64,000 nucleotides of DNA, taken from positions 106,879,139-106,943,138 of the forward strand of contig OV884011.1 of NCBI GenBank assembly GCA_930367205.1. Direction: 5' to 3'. The translations under genes and the position numbers were made by a program. Below the pieces are notes generated by a model. It was not told the origin of the DNA. It searched no databases and worked only from the letters and a program-made list of their open reading frames with translations. Of this stretch, positions 34,480-47,690 are shown in pieces (within the stretch, counting starts at the first letter, position 1; every line of letters begins with the position of its first letter). Origin of the DNA: Acanthosoma haemorrhoidale. Taxonomy: Eukaryota; Arthropoda; Insecta; Hemiptera; Acanthosomatidae.

Positions 34480-37321
34480 AAAAGAATATTAATCTCAACA
34501 AATGGTCGTTGAATGATTTACAAAGGTTTTACGAACAGAGATTCACTGGTTTGAGTTGAAAGACCAGTCCAATCCATGACTATTTTCCTTTCACTGATAA
34601 TTCTATTGTAATTTATTGCTAGTCAGCAGTCGCCAGATCAGCTTTTATTAATTAATTACAAATATATTATTTATTTTGTTTCTATTGGATTTGCGGAAAA
34701 TGTTTATTGAGATTAAATTATTACAACTACCTATGCGATCATAAGTTTGCCTCTATCACATTGAATACATTTGGGCTAAATTAAAAGAACTATTTGGATA
34801 CCAAAAGAGTATAAGAAGTTACAAAAAAAAAAGTTATCGAAATTTCATGATGCCAAGAAAAAAAAAAATCGTGAGTGAATTTCCATTAATTTTTTGGCAG
34901 AGATCCAGCAGGTTAGGCTCTAAGAATTGTTCTTACTGGCCAAAAGTATGCCCCGAGGTTTTCATAATAATTTCGAGCCTATACTCTGTGCCAGAATGCA
35001 TTAGTATGTTCCTTTTTATACTTTTTAACCTACCTCATTAAACCATATTCCCCCCTCAGTATTATAATACTACAACAAAAGATGCCAAATATTACAGAAT
35101 TATAATTAAAAGTAATTCAGACGTTCTACCCTTACTATTTAGACCTATCTAAGCTTGACTTATTCCAGCTAACTATAGTGAAGATCTTAATGACAGAAAC
35201 TTTTGAGCAAGCTTTACTTAACATACAAACTTTAGCTAAAAAAAAGTGCATAAAGGCTTCTGGTTTTGAAAAAAAATCAAGATTGGCCCAAAACATAATT
35301 AAGAGTTTCATCGTAACTATGAAAACGATTTCAATGAATGTTTAATTATAATTATAATTATTGTATAAATTATAATTAATTAGATACAATTATTCTATAC
35401 ATTTTAATTATAGTCCAATGAGATTCCAACTTACACTATTACCAACTTATATTATGTTTATTCAAACACTAAATTACGACAATTGCATAATACCAATCAA
35501 AAAGTTGAGATCTTGATACCCTACTCAGAGTCTGTGTTTTAGTTATTCATTCAATCGTTTACTTACTATTCTTGGTTCTTACGGGGCTGATTTTATTTAT
35601 TTGTTGCAGCATCAAATTCAAACCATTCCCTTTGGTTCCTTGAATCGACTACTATATCATTGTCATAGTTTATATACGTTATGAATTTCTACTAAAATTA
35701 CTGAAATCAGGTACCTAATTAAAAAAAATGTGTATGTGTATTACTTAATTCCATCGATACAAATGGGTTGCTAAATCAAAAAAAATTTGGGGACTTAGCA
35801 TATGTCCCCTCGCCTTGTTGTGTTAACACTATTAAAAATATTTCCCCATCGCTTAAAAATCCCTTCGGATGGTACAAAAATAGAACCACGAAGATGTGAT
35901 TTCCAAATTCCTTAAAGATGTTGACGACTGTCAAAAATGTTTAGCTTGGCCCAGCTCACTTCATTCCACTTTTATCAGTTGTGCCCTTTTCACGTCTCAG
36001 ATTAAATCCATGTAAATTATCTTCATAGTGCAACCTATCACCGAAATATATTTTCGACTACCCTTCACTTAAATAAACATTCTGAATCCTTCTCGCAGTT
36101 CCATGGAGGAAGATTGCCAACTCGGATTAGAGCCTAAAAAAAATCACCCCAATAAATTTACCCCGTAAGCGAATTCGTCCAATTAGAATAAATATACTCG
36201 TCAGTGTCCCCCCCGGAAGCTCATTGCTACGTGAGATCCTTATAAATATCTTCCCCTGTCAAATCACTTGTAAAGATTTACGGGAGGTCACAAATAAATC
36301 TAATGTACTCGTACATGAGGAGACAGTTGAGACAATTCCAGAGCAAGTTGTCCTCATGACCAAATTATTGTGTTGCTTCACTGAATAGCCTTTCAGCTAT
36401 TGGAGTAACAACTAAGTCAAGTACGATCCATTACAGATTATTTTATTTTTTTTTTGAAGATTTTCGTTACAACTGCGAAAACAGTTTTAATGACTTTAGT
36501 GAGTACAGTCCTCAAATGTCCCAACTTATATAATACACCATTAATTAGGACGCTTTGATCTTTAATTCGATACGGTAGGAAACTATTTACTGTTTAATTA
36601 TAAATAATCAATTAAACAGTGGCATTTATTTAATTATTTTGTTGGGGTCGTGTTTAGCATCTCTTTCTAACATTTATTCATTGAATTGGATACAAGCGAT
36701 ATAAAATTACAACAATTGTTAAGCTAAACAATTAAAAAAAACTGTAACACAGATGCATCACAGAACTACTAACATGCATCAGTCAGTACTTGGAACAGAA
36801 TTAGTTTACAGTCAGCTATTTAAACTGTTTATTCGAAGAATTTCTGAAGAGAGAGTAACACATGGATTTATTATTGGGGGATGGGGTCAGCTGCAAGGGT
36901 CATAACATTTAACTCGAGATAGTCTTGTCTCTTTACAAGCCGTAGATTTAGAGAGATTGAATAATTTAAACAGAAATAGAGCGGTTCTTTTTTGGCCAAT
37001 CGTTCCTTGGATACGATGGGTGGATTTTTTAAATCTCGTATTTAACGTCGCATCGCTAACAATTACTATACTGACCACTTTAATAATGAAGTAAAAGCTG
37101 ATTCATCCTAGGGAGTTTGGATTGATTTCGTGAAATTTATCTTGTTTTCTTCTTGCGAGTCGTTCTGGCAGACCGGTCCTCTGTCGAGTAGTTTTGAATT
37201 TAAGGTATTCAGAGGTGTGATAAACGGTGCTTAAAAAAGTATACGCTAACTTATAATGGGAGGATATACTTCACGTTTATGAATGTATTGTCTATTATTG
37301 ATATGAAAGGTACTAATCATA
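34480..37321. other. Spacer, nothing recognised
   Basis: AT-rich with scattered short open frames lacking motifs and no clear inverted repeats. Confidence 0.5.
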
Positions 37322-37715
37322 TTGAGCCGTATTCATAAAAAAAGGAAATGCTTTTACTTGCAAAATAGAAAGGAAACCCTTGAGTTTGCATTCATAATAT
37401 TTAAAGGGAAATTAGATATAAATAGGTATTCATAACCTTTACTTTTACTTTAAATTCAAATCATGTCCTTTAAAAATACTGAGTGTGGTCAGTAGTAAAG
37501 TAGACTTGTCTTTGTGCGTAGCCTCTGTTACGTTATGACGGTGATTACATTGTGTATGTTTAATACTTGTTAATGATTATAAAGATCTATAAGTTGGGTC
37601 GTATTCATAAAAGTGAAATATATTTTCCCAAGCATAAGGTAGAATTTGAAGGTAGTGCTAAAAATTAAAAGGTAGAAGTAAAAGTATATATTTTTTTCTT
37701 ATGAATACAGCCCAA
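37322..37715. mobile_element. MITE, 394 bp, with internal copies of its terminal motif
   Basis: The left end TTGAGCCGTATTCATAA (37322) pairs with the right end, which reverse complements to TTGGGCTGTATTCATAA (from 37715). Both are followed by an A-rich stretch and CTTTTACTT. Two further forward copies of GTATTCATAA lie inside (about 37431 and 37600); the second, with the right end, forms a 124-bp inner inverted-repeat unit starting GTTGGG at 37593. There is no coding capacity. Confidence 0.6.
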
Positions 37716-38339
37716 CATCTCACTTCTCGCAGGTTGATCTGTGTAGATTGAGAAGAAGCTTTATATGAGTCAGCCTGACATGTCCTGTCCTCAAACGGGC
37801 ATTCACTTGTGATTGACTGATGATTCCATATGGAGTGAAGTGATCTGAAATCACTTTGATTATTTTTTTTAGGTGGGGGGGGGGGTTGCAATCTGCTGTC
37901 AGTTCATAGTTATGAATTGGCATGTTTAGTGGATCTTTAGTGAACTTGGTGATTATATCATATGTTGTATCGTACCTGTGTAACTTTCGCTGCTGGTGTT
38001 TTTGTCGAGTTGGTTACTAAGTGCATTAGCAATCAGATAGTGGTTGGATAATGTAAACTGCCTTTTACCATCCCTTACATACATGAGATTAAATTAGACA
38101 TGTATACACCTACTATTCCCTGATTCTACTCTAAGTTTCTCTAGGGGTTGCTGTGATTCATTTTTGTTCTGCTTCGCCTATAATATTAGAGAAGTTTCCC
38201 AGGATTTTATGCCAATGTCTGTTTCTTCTTGGATATGTTCTAGAAATCTTTCACAATCTTATTTTACTAATTCAGCAATTGTTTACCAGTTTGCAACTTC
38301 GCCGAGACCAGCAGTGACCACAACTCCATCTCCTTCGAA

Positions 38340-39575
38340 GTGGTCACCGGGGCGCCAACACAGGAAACAGGAGCCCAAGGGTACGTCACACGGGGAGTCA
38401 GGTGGTCCGCCTATCAGATCCAGCTGGAGGGAAGACTAGTGGACGACGACTGGGCTATCCTAGGGGATGATCCCCTGCACTTGGATAGCCCTGACAGTAA
38501 GGTAGCGTCCCTCACTGCGGCCATGAGGGACATTGCGGAAGCGACCCTCCAGCGAAGGAAGCCCAGGAAAAGGTGTAACCCATGGTGGACGCCCGACCTT
38601 ACATCGGCCAAGTGAGAGCTCTACAGGGCGAGGCGTGCGTTCCAGAAGTGTAGGAACCAGCAGGTCCGGGAGGCCCTACAGGCCCGACACAGGTCCCTCC
38701 GGAAGGAATACGTGAAGAAGATAGAGGTTACCCGGAGGGAAACCTGGGACGAGTTCGTCCAACGCGAGTCGGAGAAGAACCCCTGGGATATTCCGTACCG
38801 AGTGGCGATGGCCAGGGGTGGCCAGTCCAAGACACTCGCCGCGCTGAAGAGCGGCGATTGGCAGGCCACCTCCCCGGAAGAAGCAGCGGCCTTTTACATG
38901 GAGGAGACATACCCCAGGGATCTTGAAGAAGACTACTCGCCTGAAGACTCTCAGGTAAGATCCCTGACAGAGGGCCCCCCAGGCACGGACCTGCACCTAC
39001 CATGGGACATCTGGGACCTGCGCATCGCCGTGCAGAAGCAGAAGACCGGAAGAGCTCCAGGACTGGACGAGATTGACGCGGCCATGATCAAGGCATCGTG
39101 TCCACTCATAGAGAGGATGCTGCTCGAGATAATGAATGATTGCCTCGACCACGGGAGATTCCCGAGCCAATGGAAGAGAGCGGAGCTCAGACTCATTCCG
39201 AAGGGAGCCGACCGGGACCTGACAGCTACCAAGAGCTACAGGCCCATCAGCCTCCTCTCAGTCTTGAGTAAAGTCCTGGAGAGACTCATGCACACGGCGT
39301 TGCGGCAGACCTTCGAGAAGGCGGACCACCCAAGACAGTACGGCTCCTACAAGGGCAGGCGCACAGCTGATAGGGCGGTCATCAGAGGAGTGTCCTACGA
39401 CGTAGAAGCACCGGTGGAGCGAGGGTGTCCCCAAGGCTCAGTTCTGGGCCCTGCCCTTTGGAAGTTAGTATTTTCCCCTTTAGAAGGGCACGGAAGTAAC
39501 GTACCTGGGGGTGAGACTGGGGAAAAGATTAAGCATCTCTCCCTACATCAAATACCTCGGAGACAGAGTCATTAA
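38340..39575 (+). pseudogene. R1-like ORF2 relic, endonuclease end and RT N-terminal half
   Basis: One frame covers 38340-39575 with an in-frame stop at 38613-38615. It spans the linker and RT motifs up to GCPQGSVLGP; its last 30 codons (from about 39480) are read out of frame. Two deletions remove both catalytic carboxylate motifs. Relatives are usually around 1000 residues, so much is missing. Confidence 0.8.
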
Positions 39576-40447
39576 AGTGAGTAACTCCTTCGCGAGGATA
39601 GGGGGGGGGGCGATGTGGGGAGTCAAGTTCCCAGTCTCAAGAACCCTCTACCAGGCAGTCATCTTGGGAATTATATGGTTTCCTCGCAGTCATGATCGGC
39701 GCACCTTAACAAGGGCCAGACGCACGCCCTGAAGAGGATTCAGAGAGCGGCTTTGATAAGGGTCACGAGGTCCTATAGGACGGTGTCTCCGGACGCGGTG
39801 GAGGTATTGGCAGCGGCGGCACCAGTAGACCTGGTCCTCCTGGAGCAGCACCTCAGGTCGAAGATGAAGAGAGGGTACATTGAAGATCTTCCACTTCCCC
39901 TACGGAGAAGAATTGAGGAAGAGCCCGGGAGGTGGAAGGCCCTCATAGGCGAATGGACAATAGAGGCCTGGGGCGCCAGGTGGACTGGCACGACCAAGGG
40001 GAGCACCCTGAGGAAGTACTTCCCCTCAGTCCAGGACAGGCTGAGGGCAAGTTGGGTCTCCCCGGATTACTAGTGCTCACAGGACACGGCGGATTCCGTG
40101 CCAGGCTGTACGAATACAAGAGGGCAGAAAACAGGTCCTGCCCCCATTGCGGAGAGAGCGATACTGCGGAGCACGTCGTGCTCTATTGTCATGCACTGGA
40201 ACCGGCTAGAGCACGGCTGCTCCACACGATAGAAGAGTACAGCCTGGGCGAGTCCGACCTGCCGTCGCTGGTGAATGACGAAGCAAGATACACCGCGTTC
40301 TGCAGATTCGTCGGGGAGTGGAAAAGGGTTCAAGGCTCCGGGCACTTCACTATATCCAGGGGGGTGGCGCGGGGTGAGCAGCCGTGTCTTCGGGAAGGCT
40401 CACCCGAAGCCAACGATGTATCGCCGGTTCCAGAGGAGTCACTGTAA
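39490..40447 (+). pseudogene. R1-like ORF2 relic, C-terminal part in shifted frames
   Basis: The frame of 39490-39732 holds the YLGVRLGKRL thumb region. Another frame, to 40073, carries RIQRAALIRVTRSYRTVS then VEVLAAAAPVDL, typical of R1-clade C-termini. A third frame (about 40060-40447) carries the CCHC-type motif CPHCGESDTAEHVVLYC and ends at TAA. At least two frameshifts separate them. Confidence 0.8.
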
Positions 40448-40639
40448 ATATGTATATATAGATATAAGGTAGGACTGAGAAGTATATGGTATAGACATAA
40501 GTTTAGTTATAGGGGGATGGAGGATGCACACCCCATGTAAATATAGTTTTAAGTATATGTAGAACACGGATCCAAAATTGTAAATAGTATTATGATAACT
40601 AGCTATAGGGAAAAAAAAAAAAAAAAAGATGAAGTCAGT

Positions 40640-43600
40640 ATACAACACTAAATAGGCAGGGGTTGGGAAGAGGTAAGCTCTTGAGATCGCCCTCAACTCC
40701 TCTTTCTCTCTTGAGGACTCCCAGTAGAATGTTTTGTAGGATAAGCCATGCGTGTGCCATTATAAATACATATGAGGATAATATTGGGGGTGAAATTGAA
40801 AAGGATAGGGTTAAGGTAAAAATGGTGGTCACTAACCCCCTATTTCGATGCCTTGTTATTAAATAGAAATATTCAGTGTAATCCAGATCGCTGTGGGGCA
40901 TTCTACATTTTAGCTATAATGGATTATTCCTAGCAGTAAACACAGAAACGCAGACGATATAAGTTTTACATTTTAACTATTATACAGAGACAACCGTTAT
41001 CCTTACTGGATTCACTTTCGTCATTAAAAGAAAGAAAATGACTGCAAATGTAATAGACATAGTGTGAGGTGAACAAGTTTTCCTTCACGGGCTTGTGGGG
41101 CAAGCCCGTTTGAGCTCAGCCTCAGGTAGGGCGGGGAAAAAAAAAAAAAAAAGAAAAAAAGTTTGCACCTTCCAATATTTTATTTGTATGTTCTACAATA
41201 GGGCTCATAACAATTTCATAAAAAACCCATTAATCTGAAATTTTAGGTCTGTTCCCCCTACATCCTAACAATTACACTCTTTATGGCTTGGATATAATGT
41301 AAAAGTGGGAATAGTACTAAATAAATCCTGGAAAATGATAGCCACGTACGTGTTAAATGGCTCACTTCTCAGTCAGTTTAAGCTTTCTTAGTTCATTGCT
41401 CATAATAAGGATTTAACGTTCTGTGTTATTTTTCAATGGCATTAACGCAAAAATCAATTCATAGATAGTCCAAAAAAAAAGGTTTTGCGTGTCAACAATA
41501 AAATTTAATATCTTCCGAGCTGATTTTTATTTCCGAAAAATTTTTACTGTTAAACCTCTTTAAAATAAGTGATTCTAGGGAAAATTCCAAGCGTATTTTT
41601 TCACAATAATTCAATAACGTAATTAAATAAATGTTCTTTGAATCAGCTAAGGAGTATTAAACCATCGAAAAGCTGTTCAATTGGTGACTTGCCGAAAAAT
41701 GGTAAACAGAGGGAAATTAAAAGAATTAATGCTGTGAGATAGATTAAGAATGATGATATTAAATGTACAGTTTATTTGCCTACCGCAGGGTAGAGTAATT
41801 ACCATCCATCCTACAGTTTTCCATGCATGTCTTCCTCCTTCTGCAGTTTGTCATACTAACCAATGCCGTGGTCTCCACAAATAGATTACGTTCTGAAGGA
41901 CCGGCCAAAGAAATTGTATGGGTTGGCCTACAATTCGAAACCAAAGAAGTGCCAAAATATTTCTAGGTCTAAGATTAGGTTATACTGACAAACTACAAAT
42001 CACAAAGGGGTTTATGACATAAAAATGTGATGTGCATGTTTGCACTCGAATGTACATATGCTATTCGTGCCTTGATTTATTGCCACTAAACGTAATGGAT
42101 TTATTTCAACTTCCTTGAAATATTTCATAAATGTAAACTTGCAGTATATAACTTTAATTATTTTATGCTCACTTGTACAGTGTAACTGATTCCTGATAAA
42201 GGTGATTGCTTCGATTCCATAACTAAAAAGTGTGTGGTATTTTCTCCCCTTAACGTATATACTTCTTTGAGTATTATTTATGCCTGTGAAATAATAAACA
42301 TAATTGCTTTATATTCCAATGTCACTGTCTGTCAGATACGTATTGCTCTTATGTTTTGTAGATTTTCTCAAAATTAAAATCCCGTAACTCATAGATTAGT
42401 CCATAGACTATAATATCTTTGTTTTCACTCTACCAGACGAACATTTTGGAACAGTGGTCAATATCATGCCAAAAGAAACGGAATTTTATGAACAATTCAG
42501 TCCCACTTCTTAAATATTTTAGAGTTTCGTTGGTTTCTTCAAAACCAGAAACCCGTGTGTTTCCCCCCTGTGTCTATTCAGGTCTTTGTGAGTACGGCAT
42601 AGGGAAATTAAATTTTACATAGCGGTCCCATTTGTAGTTTATTATTATTGTAGTCATACTGTCATCTCCATAAAACTTGATTAAGAATATTTATTTAATT
42701 AATTGCCTGGTGTTAAAAAACAAATATCTTTCTATAATCTTGAGTAGGGTGTAAAATTATAGGATTCGATTTTCACTTGGACCCATATGGTATATAATAG
42801 CTATTTTTAATAACTCCAAAACACGTTAAAAATCTCTTTCCAAGTACTGTGAAATATAGATAAAAGCTAAAAACATCACTGATGCAAAATCATAAATATG
42901 AAAATGTTCATGGTTTTTGAAACAAACAAAAAAATCTACTTGCCTAAACTAACTGGCTCTTCGAAAATAAAATGACAAAATTAAAATAGAATTAGGATGA
43001 GCGTGAAAATTGGCATCTGAAATGGTTTCATATCCTAGTTCCAAAAACTACTAGGCCCGTTTTTATAGTTGGTGTTTTGTTATCAATACTAGCTATGTAT
43101 AGGACCAGTGATATGTTTCCTCTGTCCAAGCAGTCTTGATCATTTTCACTTGGGAGACGTGGAGTCGATATGGAGTCCCTGATTTTAGGCTAAAAATGAA
43201 ATGCTACAACTGCTCCAAGTATTTTAATATTCAAATTCTAGCGAATCTCCGAAAATATAACCACCTCTCGATACATTCCATACAGTTTGTTGTCTGCTAA
43301 CGGAGTGCTTGTAATACTACAGCTTTCACCTAAAAAATTATATAATAACACGAATCATTCTGTTTTCATATCAAAGGTTTTTATAAATAATAAATAAAAA
43401 TGATGATAACACAAAAATAAATTAAAATTCAAAGTGTGCCACTTTTATTGTAGAGCAGTGAATATAATAAAGTTAACAAACTGATGATGGGTGATGGGAC
43501 TCGCCTTTCTGTTAACATATCGGAAAAACGAATGTATCGTAAAAATAATTTATTATTTAATTTGGCAACATCTTATATTGTAAAATTTTGAAAGAAATTT

Positions 43601-46540
43601 AGGAAGAAATATATCCTTCCCTATAGTATCCCAGATCTCAGAATAATTAGGAACTATGGTGGGCCAGGGACCAAAGTTTAATGTTGCAAATTGTAGAGCA
43701 TTTGTTCTAGTCATACAAAGCTACATATTATCGTCAATTAAGAAAATAAATAAGATATTTCTCTGCGTACAAGCAAGGAAGCCATTCTCAAACTGGATCT
43801 TAAATTGATTTTTCGAATTCAACAAAAATAAAAACCAATAACGTATCGTTTATCATTATTCAAATTGGTACAACATGTCATTAGAGCTACATGCCTAGGA
43901 AGTAAATGATCTACTAAGCAAAAAAAAAGTAAAATCTATAGATTTAATGGTTATATAATCTACGATCCCTTGCTGGATGGAGGAACTGTGAACATTAGCG
44001 CTACTAAGTTCGCCTGATATCCACTGGGGCTAAAAATATACCATCAGTTGGAAGCTGGTTCACCATGAATGCACCATAATAGCGCCTGACTCAGGCGTTG
44101 GTTCTAGGCTGAGGCAGCGGGCTTTTCTTATGGCCAGGTGATAGGCTAGACTGTCAGTGGAGACAAGGATCAGCTGACTCACCCAAAGGAATTTGAATGT
44201 AAGAAGATATTAAAATGTATTAATACTTGATCAATGGTCAGATACATCAAGAGATACTGTTTTTACAAAGAAAGGAGTGTGGTTTCCTATTTGTACATAA
44301 TGCCATATAGTCCGGCCGAAAATATTAAGATGACTAAGGTACCCGATTTATGGACATTGGTTAGCCTCCTTAAGATGGTTTTCTGACCTCAGGGTAGAAC
44401 CACAGCTCGTCCAGATTCAGTCGGGGATATAAGACCGAAACATAAGAACTCCACTAACCTTATTGGATTATGCTCTTAATCCTGCCCAGGAGATCTCTAG
44501 ATTTCCCCAACTTCTATATTAAGCATAATATTAGTACCTAGCCTGATCCCTTTCATTCATTTATCCAGACATTCTCCAAGATTAACCTCAAGTTCTCCAG
44601 GTAAGAGACCTTCCTGTAGAGGAATATCCTGCTGTACACTTGTCGGAGGAATTTAGCATTAATTCAAAGAAAATTTATCAGCCTCGGTAAAGGGTTGATT
44701 ATGATTGTCTACGCTTAGCGGCAACAGGAAGACAGAGCAAGTAGAACGTACGAAATTGTTCTAATCTTCTAAAATTCAATTATGTATCTATGGCCTTAAA
44801 ATTCCTTAAACATGTACTACGATTATAAAGAATATATTATGGATAAATCCGACTTACTAGATAGCACCCTACGATGACCACGTTGAATTTAGAATAGAGG
44901 TCTTCAAAATGCTATTTGGGGTTTATCAACCAACAACCTCAGTGGCCTTCTGTCAAAGCTGTCATTTTGGATATTATATTTTAGGGCTTCCAGGGCACTT
45001 GATAACGACGGAAACGTAGTAGATGACATAATGGCCAAAAGTGGCGCAAGGTGATTGCCGAATGCCCCGACACAATGTGTTAGGAGCAATAGGCAATTAA
45101 GCCATCAAACATTGTGGAACTAAATAAGGGGCAGACAATAAGGTAAGCATGATTGAACCACTTTTCACCCAAAGATGGAAGAATTACAATCTGTCCAGAA
45201 GAGATGAAGTGGTTTGTACTCCTGAGAATAAGTGACAGTCGCCTTGCCTTTCCCATGAACATCTGATGTCTCGGATCACTCCAATGATATGCCAGTACTG
45301 CTGAGCGAACCTCACCTTACCGTTGACAAAATTTTCACATTTTGACTTGGACGTCACAAACAAAGTGAACATTACATATATTTTCGACTGACAATGGGGA
45401 AGTGACAAATAGAGACCGCGCTTTGTCAAAGAGACTTTTTGCAATTATTGAGGACCTAAGATAGCGAGAAAACTTTGAATAGTTAATATTTTTTTGAACA
45501 TTCATTACTAGCAATTTTTTATAATTATTATATAGAAACAATATTGTAATTTGAACATCAATGACCCAAGTAACTGCATGGTCCTATAGTTCATAAATAA
45601 TACAATTATAAAAAAAATATGCGAGCGAAATAAATTCGGCTTTCCATTTTTAAGATGAATAAACTATCATTTTATTCTTCGAGAAACTACTGGGTTGTCA
45701 TTTTTCATGACAAAAGCCGAAATTTCATTTGTTACGATTGTTTTGAAATTGCATTTTAAAACTTCATTGAATCTTTTTTAACCATTCCCTGCAAAGAAAA
45801 ATAATAGATCGTCATCAGGATTAAAAAAGTTAAAAACTATATGACAAATAATTTCATGCATTATTAATATATACCGCTTTAAAATTTTATAGACACCCTC
45901 ATTGTTTAAGAAGATTTTCAAACATTTTTTATATTATTTTTATATCGACTACATTATCGTTCAATAGTTTACTAGGCCCTATTTAACCCTGTAATGTTAT
46001 CTTTGCATAAGCGAAAAAATAGCTGCCATTACGTGGGTTGGAAAAGTGTTCCTTCTGCTTGGACCAACTTTCTAGAAGAAAGAAACTCTTATAAATCTAG
46101 AATTATAATGCTACCTTGGCGTAAAAGTACAGAGATACTACAAATATGCACTGCAAGGATTAAAAATGATCGAGTCATTGAGAAGGCTGGATCAGAGAAC
46201 GGGAAAGTTAACTAGAGGCAACTAAAAACCAAATTACAAGCGAATAGCTACCAGTTAGATAGGTCAGCAACTTCCTTATCGAACTAAGATTAAATAAAGG
46301 GAATAAATCATTATAAAAAAAAAAAGACGTTCAAGTGACATATATATATGAGAAGTGTTTGGTTGGTACAGTTTGTAAAGTTCAGAGTGATATCTCCAAT
46401 GCACATACCACAGTTTTCAAGGATCGTAATTTTAAATCACTAATGCTTTTTTAATGGTAAGCTCGATTTGTCTCGTTATAGAACATGTGGCTTTTATTAG
46501 AACTGGAGTTTATGTAAGGCGACCCGCTGATTAAAAAAAA
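40640..46540. other. Spacer, little recognised
   Basis: Nearly 6 kb of AT-rich DNA. The only notable item is a GC-rich 9-bp hairpin (41087-41095 with 41101-41109) just before an A-rich run at 41117-41160. Open frames at 42419-42622, 44904-45541 (minus) and 45994-46215 have no recognisable motif. Confidence 0.5.
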
Positions 46541-47080
46541 AAAAAAAGGAAAGGAGAAGAGAAAGAGGAAAAATGCGGGCGGAAGATGGACAGAGAGCGT
46601 TAGTGTCACCTGAGGCTACACCGGATCTGAAAATAGCCAGGAGCACATAGAGCCTGCAGGGTGGGGGCGGTAACGGATATAGTCGGCTTAGGTTTCACCA
46701 GCACCTTTTATAGATGCAGGGGGCAGTGGTGCTGCCATGTACCAAGGGCGCCTCTTGCGGCCTTCACCTTCTTCTTTGTTCGGTCCAGATGCACCTGCAA
46801 GCTGTGTGTTGGTGATTTGTGAAAGTGTATTGGGAGGTTACAGGAAGGGAGGAGCAGTATTGGACAGTTTCTCTGGCGGACTCAGCATATTCTGCCAGAA
46901 GAAGACCTGAGTGCCGAGGGGAAGAGGCCAATGGGCGGCCAGCAAGGACCAGATTGGAGCTAGCGCCAGAAGAGCAGTGCGACTCTGACTGGATGAGGGA
47001 TGTCCTGCGCAGGCGCGACCGCAGCTCTGGTTTCATCAGGGCTAGAAGCGCCCATTATGTCTGCAGCGTTTTTGTTTAAA
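46540..47080. other. GC-rich island of unknown role
   Basis: About 500 bp much richer in G and C than its surroundings. It contains an 86-codon plus-strand frame (46819-47079, GTG-initiated as read, so no ATG start) with Arg/Glu-rich composition, and a 90-codon minus-strand frame. A TATA-like tttatag lies at about 46709. It could be a promoter with a first non-coding exon, or a retroelement 5' end. Nothing decides. Confidence 0.35.
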
Positions 47081-47589
47081 CAATCTTTTGTTGTATTTCC
47101 AGGAAAAATGTAATAACACTTAATTATTCTATTTCTAGCATCAACTAGCTCTTATTATTGTATATTAATGCAAATGCAGAATTACTGCATGAGGTGAAAA
47201 TGAAAATTTCATCAGATATTACTAGTGAAGAGGATCGGGTAACAACCCACATATCAGTGTTGCTAGTAAACTTCTTAGAATTTTCTTTCTGATTTGGTGA
47301 AAAATAATTCATATTATTTTTCAAACCATTTCGATTAGTAAACACTGGTATAGAAAAAACTCTTCTTAAAAATAAAATCATGCTTAAAACGTATTAAGTA
47401 CGCGATTTCAATTTTTTTTTATTACCTTAGAAATTACCATCTTTATAATGGGTCATTGATGATGATGAAAAGTGAGTACCTTAAATCTAAAATAGCATTT
47501 TAAGAAATAAAGTGGACAACGATTTACGTGAGAGTTTTTGTTATTTTTTACGTAAGAATATGAAACAGTAATATATGCAATAGGTATTG

Positions 47590-47690
47590 GGACAAGAAGA
47601 GACATAAACCGCGGGGATTCAGCCCACTTGGTGATCTACCTAACTAACAAGGCTGTGGGCGCATTCTAATCGTCGAGCGTCATCAGACGT
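47590..47690 (-). repeat. tRNA-derived SINE-like fragment
   Basis: On the minus strand GCCTTGTTAGTTAGGTAGAT then GGGCTGAATCCCCGCGG resemble A- and B-box segments of a tRNA-derived SINE, in the right order and about 30 bp apart. The match to B-box consensus is partial. Confidence 0.3.

Larger units (their letters stand above)
38300..40627 (+). mobile_element. R1-like non-LTR retrotransposon, 5'-truncated and defective
   Basis: GC-rich insertion in AT-rich DNA. It begins within the endonuclease C-terminus (SDHNSI, 38313) and runs in one frame, with a TGA at 38613, through an RT N-terminal region: RAPGLDEIDAAMIK, RAELRLIPKG, KSYRPISLLSVLSKVLERL. After ADRAVI the frame jumps to VERGCPQGSVLGPALW, so the block with the first catalytic Asp (normally LDISGAFD) is deleted. 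After LWKLVF the YADD catalytic box is also missing and, one frame over, YLGVRLGKRLSISPYIKYLG follows. The C-terminal Cys-His motif CPHCGESDTAEHVVLYC is kept (C-X2-C-X7-H-X4-C). A 3' UTR and poly(A) end at about 40627. It cannot encode active RT. Confidence 0.85.

Noticed and set aside
42195..42245. cctgataaaggtgattgctt hairpin-like segment before gtgtgtggtatttt
   Set aside because: It recalls the 3' hairpins found at the ends of some retroelements, but the stem is poor and no element body is recognised upstream.
44904..45541. Overlapping minus-strand frames of 60-86 codons
   Set aside because: I looked for transposase, RT and known host domains and found none; frames overlap one another without a clear favourite.
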